This document shows, piece after piece, positions 5,400 through 10,544 of a stretch of DNA of 10,544 nt (its first letter is position 1; each line of letters opens with the position of its first letter). The notes under the pieces are model-generated. The model did not search any database. It worked only from the letters and a program-made list of their open reading frames with translations, and was not told the origin of the DNA. The position numbers and the translations under genes are program-made. This DNA is from Acidobacteriota bacterium (lineage in GTDB: Bacteria; Acidobacteriota; Terriglobia; Versatilivoradales; Versatilivoraceae), in the NCBI GenBank assembly GCA_026706225.1, contig JAPOZE010000620.1, forward strand, positions 1-10,544. Direction: 5' to 3'.

Positions 5400-6764
5400 T
5401 CACCAGCGCAACACTGCCAGGACCACCGAGTAGCCCATCAGTAGGGCCATGACCAGCGTGGTTCCCCAGAGGGCCGCGGTAATCCAGTTCTTGGGCGCGA
5501 TCTCGCTCGGCAGGTAGGTCTTGCCGAGGTAGAGGATGGCAAAGCCGATGCCGGGCAGCAGCAGGGCCTGGCTGATTCCGCTGACCTTGATCATGACCAC
5601 CGGCTCCTGGAGGTACAGGAACAGCAGCGTGGGAATCAACGGCAGCCCCACCACCAGGAGTCGAATGGCCCTTAGCCTGGCGGCATAGTCGTCTTTGGGG
5701 TAGAGGCCCAGCATGCCGGCAAAGTCGGCCAGCATGCGGCTCAGGGCGGCGATTCCGGAGAAGACGGTCGAATAGAGCACAGCCATCGAGCCGATCAGGA
5801 AAAGGTAGAAGGACCAGTTTCCCAGGGTCTCGGTGAACATGTGTGAGAGGGTTCTGACCATGTCGAGGCCCTTGGGCACCAGTCCCATCCCGGAAAGGAC
5901 GCCCGCGCCCAGGAAATAGAAGGCCACGGTGGCGAAGGTGTAGATCACGCAGGCGCTGAGAACGTCGGTTCCCATCACCTTGATCCAACCGTCGGCCCTG
6001 GCTTTCCAGGCCTGGGACCTCTCCCGAATACCGGTGAAGCGGGCGTAGCCCTTCTCGATGCACCAGTAGGGGTAGGCAATCAGTTCGATGGCTCCCACGC
6101 CGGTGGCCCCGAAGACGGTGACCGCCGTGCTCATGCCGCCTTGCGGGGGTTGAAAGGAGAGGCCCTCCAGAACTCTGGCCCAGGAAAAGTATTGCGGGTC
6201 CTTGGAAAGCAGGTAGGCGCAGCCGACGGTCAGCAGGGTAAAGGTCACCACCATGGCTATCGCCACCCGTTCGATCAGCGAGTAGCGGCCCACGACCAGC
6301 AGTGCGATGGTGAAGAGGTTGAGGAACCACAGCCAGGCGTTGAAGGAGACGCCCGGAATCAGCGTGTTGAGAACCTCGGAGATGCCTCCCAGCATGCCTC
6401 CGATGGAGAACAGGCCCAGCAGCACCACCAGGAACCACAGCCAGACCACCCAGGAAACCCGCCATCGAGGTCCGGGAAGCTTGTCGAAGGCCTCCAGGGT
6501 GGTCTCGCCCGTCCCGATGGCGTAGCGTCCCAACTCGTTCTGGACCACGATCTTGACGACGCAGCTCACCAGGATCAGCCAGAGCAGCGTGTACCCGTTC
6601 TCGGCTCCGAGAACGGTGGTTGCGATCAGTTCGCCCGATCCCACGATAGTGCTGGTCAGAATCAGCCCGGGACCGATGCGCCTGAGAATGGGAAAAAAGC
6701 GTTTGGGGGGCTTCAGAACGGAATCCGGGTGGAGTCGATAGGGATTGCGTGGATCGTCAGCCAT
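5400..6764 (-). CDS. Nramp-family transporter with non-canonical metal-binding motifs
   Basis: A 454-residue integral membrane protein with about eleven hydrophobic segments and the LeuT-like Nramp fold. The N-terminus is cytosolic and basic, and the first membrane helix begins GPG at 31-33 as in Nramp proteins. In that helix the metal-binding DPGN is replaced by G42-S43-G44-E45. In helix 6 the GAT-x-MPH signature reads G219-A220-T221-G222-V223-G224-A225, so Met, Pro and His are all lost. E125-class acidic residues elsewhere cannot be judged by eye. Nramp proteins import Mn2+ or Fe2+ by proton coupling; loss of the methionine is known in Nramp-related magnesium transporters, but this pattern goes further, so the substrate is not assigned. 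The start at 6764 has no visible Shine-Dalgarno but matches a plausible N-terminus. The gene stands alone on its strand. Confidence 0.85.
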   Translation of the reverse strand: MADDPRNPYRLHPDSVLKPPKRFFPILRRIGPGLILTSTIVGSGELIATTVLGAENGYTLLWLILVSCVVKIVVQNELGRYAIGTGETTLEAFDKLPGPRWRVSWVVWLWFLVVLLGLFSIGGMLGGISEVLNTLIPGVSFNAWLWFLNLFTIALLVVGRYSLIERVAIAMVVTFTLLTVGCAYLLSKDPQYFSWARVLEGLSFQPPQGGMSTAVTVFGATGVGAIELIAYPYWCIEKGYARFTGIRERSQAWKARADGWIKVMGTDVLSACVIYTFATVAFYFLGAGVLSGMGLVPKGLDMVRTLSHMFTETLGNWSFYLFLIGSMAVLYSTVFSGIAALSRMLADFAGMLGLYPKDDYAARLRAIRLLVVGLPLIPTLLFLYLQEPVVMIKVSGISQALLLPGIGFAILYLGKTYLPSEIAPKNWITAALWGTTLVMALLMGYSVVLAVLRW

Positions 6765-6878
6765 GGGACCGATGCTACTTTGAGGGTGCGTGCTACTTCA
6801 AGGACATAGTGCCGTGTTCGCCCGGGCCTGACGCCGGCGAGGACCGGTGCGGACCCTTCAGAGGGGAAATAGCCGATC

Positions 6879-6894
6879 GTTCGTCAAGACGAAC
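6879..6894. repeat. Short perfect inverted repeat
   Basis: GTTCGTC (6879-6885), then AA, then GACGAAC (6888-6894) form a seven-pair palindrome in the transporter upstream region. It could be a regulator site or a compact hairpin. There is no T run on either side. Confidence 0.35.
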
Positions 6895-6964
6895 CACGAA
6901 TGGACAGGAAGACCGATGGACCTCTTTTGCTGCGACGACGTCATGGAATGAAGGCGACCTGGAG

Positions 6965-6983
6965 TGCGGGCGTCCCGCCCGCA
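6965..6983. repeat. REP-like GC palindrome, single copy in opposite orientation
   Basis: TGCGGGCG, then TCC, then CGCCCGCA form an eight-pair hairpin. The core stem is the same as in the two repeats at 7127-7159 and 7283-7315, but the loop is TCC instead of GGA, so the element is inverted relative to them. Confidence 0.6.
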
Positions 6984-7054
6984 CAAATCCCGGCACAGCC
7001 CTCCCCATCTCCTCGACCTGGTCGGACCGGCAACGGCGCCGGGGCTCCGCTTCG

Positions 7055-7173
7055 GCCGGGCCGATGGCGTTCCCGCCGGCCGGGTGGCCAGGTGCTACAT
7101 CGCAGGGAAACTGAGCGGTACGTAACGGGAGTGCATGCGGGCGGGACGCCCGCGCTCCCGGGTGGGCACCTCC
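7055..7173. repeat. 119-base direct repeat with REP-like hairpin, copy 1
   Basis: This copy matches 7211-7329 at a constant offset of 156 bases. The part at 7098-7173 differs from its partner at only two positions (7119 and 7121); the first 43 bases are less well kept. It carries a strong hairpin at 7127-7159: inner stem GCGGGCG/CGCCCGC around loop GGA (7137-7153) plus outer stem GGGAG/CTCCC. Weaker similarity continues past the end, so the true unit may be the full 156 bases. Confidence 0.75.
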
Positions 7174-7210
7174 CATCGCTCTTGCTGCTCGAGGGGGTGT
7201 GCGCTGAATT

Positions 7211-7329
7211 GCCGGGCCCATGGCGTTTCGGCCGGCAGGGTGGACGGGTGCACCATCGCAGGGAAACTGAGCGGCAGGTAACGGGAGTGCATGCGGGCGG
7301 GACGCCCGCGCTCCCGGGTGGGCACCTCC
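7211..7329. repeat. 119-base direct repeat with REP-like hairpin, copy 2
   Basis: The second unit has the same hairpin at 7283-7315. After it the similarity to the first copy's 3' flank resumes (GCT(T/G)CTCGAGGG at about 7343-7354 and TTGCCGGGCC at 7368-7377), with a small indel. That fits tandem duplication of one unit followed by drift. Confidence 0.75.
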
Positions 7330-7419
7330 TCCCAGCGTTTCTGCTTCTCGAGGGAGCGGGCGCCGGCTTGCCGGGCCACACCGGTGCCGATGCGGCAAAG
7401 CCGTCACGCTTCGTGGCCC

Positions 7420-7448
7420 TTGCCGGTCTCTCTGGTGTAAAGTCTAGT
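7420..7448 (+). promoter_or_regulatory. Weak promoter candidate for the DUF6817 gene
   Basis: TTGCCG (7420-7425) and TCTAGT (7443-7448) are spaced 17 bases and each keep four of six consensus positions. The placement about 50 bases before the start codon, downstream of the repeats, is reasonable. Confidence 0.25.
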
Positions 7449-7483
7449 TGCAAACTTGGTGGCGCGCTTTTTTCCATCGATCC

Positions 7484-7491
7484 GAGGAGGG
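7484..7491 (+). promoter_or_regulatory. Ribosome binding site fixing the DUF6817 gene start
   Basis: GAGGAGGG lies five bases before the ATG at 7497. This selects the 183-residue form over an in-frame extension reaching back into the repeats. Confidence 0.8.
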
Positions 7492-7496
7492 TTTCC

Positions 7497-8048
7497 ATGA
7501 GCGAGAGGATGAGGAGGTTTGCCGACTATTTCAAGGAACTGGGAGCCGCGGACGTCGGACATTCCGACAATACCTACCTGGCGCATGGCGCCGGGGTCTA
7601 CCGGGACCTGAAGTCCTGGGGTTGCGGCCAGGAGCTGTGCGATGCCGGCATGTTCCATTCGATCTACGGTACCGAGCTGTTCCAGGATTTCACCCTGCCG
7701 CTGGAACGCCGGGGCGAGGTGAAGGACCTCATTGGAGAGCGGGCCGAGAGACTGGTCTATCTCAACTGTTGCCTGTTGCGGGCTTCGCTGGACGAGAGCG
7801 TGGAACGGGGACAGGCGCCCTACACTCTGACGGATCGCTTCCTGCATCAGGAGATCGAGCTCTCCAAGGAGGACTTCGACGACCTGTGCCGGCTCCACCT
7901 GTGCGATTGGCTGGAGCAGGTGGCGCGGGATGATCGCTGGGGTCTTCGCAGGCAGGCCTTCCGGCGCATGGCGGAAAGGCTTGGGGGAGTCGCTCTGGAA
8001 TCCTACGACCGGGTTTTCGCGATGGAACCGGCCGAGAGCCGGAATTGA
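7497..8048 (+). CDS. DUF6817 domain-containing protein (HD-like helical fold)
   Basis: A 183-residue soluble, mostly helical protein. Residues 21-62 (G-H-S-D-N-T-Y-L-A-H, a spacer with VYRDLKSWG, then C-D-A-G-M-F-H-S-I-Y-G-T-E) match the pattern I associate with DUF6817. Its layout resembles HD-domain phosphohydrolases such as the hydrolase half of RelA/SpoT: a first His (H30), a His-Asp pair that here is H54-S55, and a later Asp in a helix (D137 in LHLCDWLEQV). The Asp of the HD pair is Ser, so metal-dependent hydrolysis is uncertain. No signal peptide or membrane segment is present. The start is fixed by GAGGAGGG. It converges on the dioxygenase gene with 21 bases between stops and no terminator visible. 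The function is unknown; the HD relation is my inference from the motif spacing. Confidence 0.75.
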   Translation: MSERMRRFADYFKELGAADVGHSDNTYLAHGAGVYRDLKSWGCGQELCDAGMFHSIYGTELFQDFTLPLERRGEVKDLIGERAERLVYLNCCLLRASLDESVERGQAPYTLTDRFLHQEIELSKEDFDDLCRLHLCDWLEQVARDDRWGLRRQAFRRMAERLGGVALESYDRVFAMEPAESRN

Positions 8049-8069
8049 GGAAATGCGGACTCGACCCAG

Positions 8070-9008
8070 TCATCCCCTCACGATCGCGTTGGCGGAGAAG
8101 CCCAGCAGGTATCGCAGGGTAGGGGAGAGTCCGGCCAGCGTCCGCTCGGAGAAGCAGGTGCGGTAGTCGCTGAAGGGCTTGACCCAGGAACGGGAATAGT
8201 AGCCGAGCAAAGCCCGGCGGGGGCGGCCGGTGGTGTTGGGACCCGAGCGGTGCCAGGTGTTGGACAGCCAGACCGCCACCGATCCGGCGGGGGCGGTCAG
8301 CACCGCTTCCTGGTGTTCCTGCTGGGGGGCCCAGACGGGCTTCTTCCTCAGCTTGTGGCTTCGAGGCACGACCCGGGTGGCGCCGTTTTCGGCCGTGAAA
8401 TCGTCCAGCATCCAGGCATTCTGCACGGTCAAGGGGAAATCGGGCAGGGGTTCGGCCAGTTGACCCAGGGGCACATCCACGTGCCAGGCCCCTCCCTCGG
8501 TGGCATGGGCGCCGATGCTGGTGGCGCTCAGGTCCGAGAGCACGCAGTCATCGCCCAAGACCCCCCGGACCAGTCTCAGGATATGGGGTTCTTCAACCAG
8601 GCGGAGCGCCGCATCCGACTTGGCCGGCAGGTTCATGATCCGCTGGGACCGATCCTGGTCGAAGAGCAGCGGCAGGTGAAAGAAGAGCTTCATGACCTGA
8701 TTGGGGGGCACCGGCCAGGAGGTGTTCCCGTTGAGAGCGCGGGTGTGGCGGATCCTCTTCATGATTCGGGCCACTTCGGCCGACGAGGCGGTGTAGCTCT
8801 CCGAGATGAAGGCTTGGATGGCGTCGTCGTCGGGTCCCTCGGGACCGTCGCCCGGGTCGAAAGGCTGCCGCTGCTCCTGCTCGAAGAGCCGGTCGACTTC
8901 CCCTCGAATCCGTTGCAGCCGCTTCCGGTCCAGGAGTCCTTCGAGCACCACGTATCCCTCCTGGTCCAGATGTCTGATGGCCGCCTCGAGATCGATCGCT
9001 TTCTTCAT
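8070..9008 (-). CDS. Phytanoyl-CoA dioxygenase (PhyH) family Fe(II)/2-oxoglutarate oxygenase
   Basis: A 312-residue cytosolic double-stranded beta-helix oxygenase, expected to hydroxylate a small molecule with release of CO2 and succinate. The facial triad is visible: H176-x-D178 in GGAWHVDVPLGQL and the distal H253 in SNTWHRSGPNT, with R262 or R264 nearby to bind 2-oxoglutarate. The N-terminus has the family's start (LDQEGYVVLEGLLD, then a helix rich in R and E). PhyH relatives act on lipids, ectoine, phosphonates and many secondary metabolites, so the substrate is not assigned. The start at 9008 is the best guess because the domain begins there. ATG at 9032 would add eight residues, and a frame back to 9176 adds implausible sequence; none has a clear ribosome site. 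It is divergent from the amidohydrolase gene, 166 bases away. Confidence 0.88.
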   Translation of the reverse strand: MKKAIDLEAAIRHLDQEGYVVLEGLLDRKRLQRIRGEVDRLFEQEQRQPFDPGDGPEGPDDDAIQAFISESYTASSAEVARIMKRIRHTRALNGNTSWPVPPNQVMKLFFHLPLLFDQDRSQRIMNLPAKSDAALRLVEEPHILRLVRGVLGDDCVLSDLSATSIGAHATEGGAWHVDVPLGQLAEPLPDFPLTVQNAWMLDDFTAENGATRVVPRSHKLRKKPVWAPQQEHQEAVLTAPAGSVAVWLSNTWHRSGPNTTGRPRRALLGYYSRSWVKPFSDYRTCFSERTLAGLSPTLRYLLGFSANAIVRG

Positions 9009-9121
9009 GATGCCGCCGAATCGGTGAGTCATGCGGGCCGGGATGCTCTCATTGCCGGATGGGTGGCCAGGGGAGCCCGGGAACCCCTGAACCCGGTCGA
9101 ATCTTACTGTTAATTCCACCT

Positions 9122-9162
9122 GGGGAAAACACCTTTTCCGGGTGGGTAATCGGATTTTCCCC
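9122..9162. promoter_or_regulatory. Inverted repeat in the divergent dioxygenase/amidohydrolase promoter region
   Basis: GGGGAAAA (9122-9129) and TTTTCCCC (9155-9162) form perfect eight-base arms. A second TTTTCC (9134-9139) lies inside and could pair with the first arm as a tight hairpin with loop CACC. It ends 12 bases before the amidohydrolase start, so it could be an operator shared by both genes or a leader hairpin. Confidence 0.35.
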
Positions 9163-9174
9163 GAGTGAGTACCC

Positions 9175-10434
9175 ATGGCGCATCACGACTGGATCATTGC
9201 CGGAGGCCGGGTGATGGACCCGGCCAATCGGGTGGACGCTGAGCTGGACCTGTGTATCCGGGACGGCCGCATTTCCCTGTTGACCCGGTCGGCCCGGGCC
9301 GAAACCTCCGACCGGCGGTTCGATGCCAGTGGGCTGCTGGTGGTTCCCGGCCTCATCGATCTGCACATGCATGGTTATGAGCACGTTACCCCGCTGGGCA
9401 TCAACGTGGACCACTACTGCCTGGGTCGAGGGGTGACGACCGCACTCGATACCGGCAGTGCCGGCTGCAGCACCTTCGAAGGCTTTCGGACCTATGCCTG
9501 CCGGTCCAGCCGGACACGCCTGCTGGCGCTGCTCAACATCTCCTGCGCCGGGCTGGCATTCGCCAGGCTGGGCGGTGACAAGGCCACGCCGGGAGAGCTG
9601 GATTTGCTGGACCTGGCCGACCTTGAGGGCTGCATCGACTGCGTGAACGCCAATCGAGACCTGATTGCGGGAGTCAAGGTCCGTCTTTCCGCCTCGCTGG
9701 CCGATGAGGGCCGCAACGAGGCCGAGGCCTATCGCAGGGCTCTGGCCGCGGCCCGCGCGGTCCGGCTTCCCCTGATGGTTCACCATACGCTCTCCACGGT
9801 GAGCCTGGCGGACTGCCCGGGCGAAATGGCCGCCGGCGACATCTATACCCACACCTATCACGGATTTCGCAGCACCATCATCCGCTCGGACGGGCAGTTG
9901 GATCCCGTGGTCCGAGCAGCCCGGGAAAGGGGCGTGCTGTTCGACGTGGGTTTTGGGCAGGGATCCTTCAACTGGACGGTTGCCGAGCTGAGTTTTAAGC
10001 AGGGCTTTTGGCCCGACACCATCAGCAGCGACCTTCACAGCGGAACCTGCGAAGGCCCCGCCTACGACTTGCCGACCGTCATGACCAGGCTGCTTCACCT
10101 GGGTCTGCCGCTGGCGGAAGTCATTGGGCGGACCACCCTCGAGCCGGCCAGGGCCATAGGCTGGGAGGACCGCATCGGAAGCCTGGCAGTCGGGAGGGAG
10201 GCCGACGTGACGGTGCTCTCGCTGGATGGGGTCGACACCCAATTGGAGGACTGCCAGTCGCAGCTTCGCCGGGTCCGGCGGCGCCTCCGAGCCCGGGCCG
10301 TTTGGCGAGCGGGAGTGCCGGGACGCATCACTGCGCCGGCTCAATGGCCCAATCCGGCGTCCATCGCCAGGCAAAGAGCGGCCTGGAACCTCCTGGAGGT
10401 GCGGGACCCGCACCCCCCGGGGCAGCCTACTTGA
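9175..10434 (+). CDS. Amidohydrolase/deacetylase-family metallohydrolase (EF_0837/Atu3266-like, dihydroorotase-related)
   Basis: A 419-residue TIM-barrel metal hydrolase of the amidohydrolase superfamily. It begins with the small beta domain (WIIAGGRVMDPANRVDAELD) and then shows all metal ligands in order. These are H64-x-H66 in GLIDLHMHG, the bridging carboxylated lysine K168 in GVKVRLS, a His in LMVHHT (H203 or H204), H226 (or H229) in THTYHG, and D286 in SSDLHS. The C-terminal part (about 340-350, GSLAVGREADVTVL) returns to the beta domain. Characterised relatives remove acyl groups from small molecules such as acetylated hydroxy acids; this substrate is unknown. The tail from about residue 362 is arginine-rich and runs somewhat beyond the barrel. 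The ATG at 9175 follows a weak GAGTGAG. It diverges from the dioxygenase gene, so a shared substrate pathway is possible but unproven, and its last 8 bases overlap the next gene's end. Confidence 0.88.
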   Translation: MAHHDWIIAGGRVMDPANRVDAELDLCIRDGRISLLTRSARAETSDRRFDASGLLVVPGLIDLHMHGYEHVTPLGINVDHYCLGRGVTTALDTGSAGCSTFEGFRTYACRSSRTRLLALLNISCAGLAFARLGGDKATPGELDLLDLADLEGCIDCVNANRDLIAGVKVRLSASLADEGRNEAEAYRRALAAARAVRLPLMVHHTLSTVSLADCPGEMAAGDIYTHTYHGFRSTIIRSDGQLDPVVRAARERGVLFDVGFGQGSFNWTVAELSFKQGFWPDTISSDLHSGTCEGPAYDLPTVMTRLLHLGLPLAEVIGRTTLEPARAIGWEDRIGSLAVGREADVTVLSLDGVDTQLEDCQSQLRRVRRRLRARAVWRAGVPGRITAPAQWPNPASIARQRAAWNLLEVRDPHPPGQPT

Positions 10435-10544
10435 CCAGGCGGGTCTCGGGGTATTGGGCGAACCACCCGAACCAGAAGGCGCGGAAGGCCGGCACTCGAG
10501 GGAGGACCCGTTCGGGGTTTTCCTCGGAAACCAGGCCGTCTTCG
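10427..10544 (-). CDS. C-terminal end of a DUF3179-like protein (partial)
   Basis: Only the last 38 residues and the TAG (complement of 10427-10429) are present; the gene continues past the right edge. The tail reads VLPRVPAF-RAFWFGWFAQYP-ETRLVK. The FWFGW-(x)4-P-(E/D)-T pattern is typical of the C-terminus of DUF3179 proteins, which are usually exported proteins of unknown function. The fragment is short, so the family call is tentative although the coding frame itself looks real. It converges on the amidohydrolase gene with an 8-base tail overlap. Confidence 0.5.
   Translation of the reverse strand, partial: EDGLVSEENPERVLPRVPAFRAFWFGWFAQYPETRLVK

Larger units (their letters stand above)
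6765..7496. other. 732-base non-coding, repeat-bearing intergenic region
   Basis: It separates the divergent transporter gene from the DUF6817 gene. It contains a short perfect hairpin (6879-6894), one isolated GC palindrome (6965-6983) and two copies of a 119-base direct repeat (7055-7173 and 7211-7329). It ends with a leader (7400-7496) carrying a weak promoter and a strong ribosome site. An open frame runs through it into the DUF6817 gene, but its residues mirror the repeat, so it is not read as coding. Confidence 0.7.

Noticed and set aside
5314..6465. Minus-strand open frame of 383 codons over the transporter
   Set aside because: It has no membrane or domain pattern and is the out-of-frame shadow of the Nramp gene, which has clear hydrophobic helices.
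7127..7159. Rho-independent terminator
   Set aside because: The hairpin is strong but there is no T run after it, and the same structure recurs in a duplicated unit with no gene ending there.
6965..7329. CRISPR array
   Set aside because: Only two long units with related, not unique, sequence between them. The unit length and internal palindrome fit an interspersed element, and no cas gene is near.
6900..7496. N-terminal extension of the DUF6817 protein through the repeat region
   Set aside because: The extension translates the direct repeats twice and has no ribosome site, while the ATG at 7497 has GAGGAGGG at ideal spacing.
9009..9176. Dioxygenase start at 9176 on the minus strand
   Set aside because: It would run across the whole divergent promoter region and overlap the amidohydrolase start. 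The added residues lack any family feature.
9049..10413. Minus-strand open frame of 454 codons antisense to the amidohydrolase
   Set aside because: The opposite strand carries every metal ligand of the amidohydrolase in order. The antisense frame has no recognisable motif and low-complexity H/G/P/R content.

Overview
The window is GC-rich, densely packed and bacterial. The gene mix suggests an uncultured or environmental member of the Acidobacteriota or a similar phylum, but there is no rRNA or marker gene to fix this. That mix is a DUF6817 protein, a DUF3179-like tail, a phytanoyl-CoA dioxygenase, an EF_0837/Atu3266-type amidohydrolase, a motif-divergent Nramp protein and REP-like GC palindromes. 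No tRNA, rRNA, insertion sequence or CRISPR array was seen.

Layout. At 1-331 lies the 3' part of a thiol-peroxidase-fold (peroxiredoxin/redoxin) gene. Its reading frame crosses an in-frame TGA at 8-10, exactly where the peroxidatic cysteine belongs (G-G-[TGA]-T-A-E-C), so it is read here as a selenoprotein. A PLP-dependent class I/II aminotransferase follows at 337-1533. It converges on a TIGR01777/YfcH-like epimerase (1547-2470, minus). Just upstream of the epimerase on the same strand is a 579-residue ATPase with a C-terminal TOPRIM-like region (2482-4221, minus), a candidate defence nuclease.

From 4419 to 5220 two toxin-antitoxin modules meet tail to tail. An AbrB-type antitoxin is followed by only the first codons of a PIN-domain toxin. 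That toxin is cut off where the 3' end of a MazF/PemK toxin gene begins, and the MazF toxin has its own overlapping antitoxin. Sample lines inside the ATPase gene are clearly more AT-rich (about 45-58% GC) than sampled flanking genes (about 63%), so 2482-5250 looks like a small acquired defence/TA island.

Next come a divergent Nramp-family transporter (5400-6764, minus) and a 732-base non-coding stretch with two copies of a 119-base direct repeat, each carrying a strong GC hairpin. Then follow a DUF6817 HD-like protein (7497-8048) and a convergent phytanoyl-CoA dioxygenase (8070-9008, minus). A divergent amidohydrolase (9175-10434) comes next, and finally the C-terminal end of a DUF3179-like protein on the minus strand (10427-10544), overlapping the amidohydrolase tail.

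Apart from the TA pairs and possibly the ATPase-epimerase pair, adjacent genes face different ways and do not form an obvious single pathway. The best candidates for something new are the selenocysteine peroxiredoxin, the truncated-toxin/second-TA junction beside the ATPase-TOPRIM gene, and the Nramp protein that has lost both signature metal-binding motifs.
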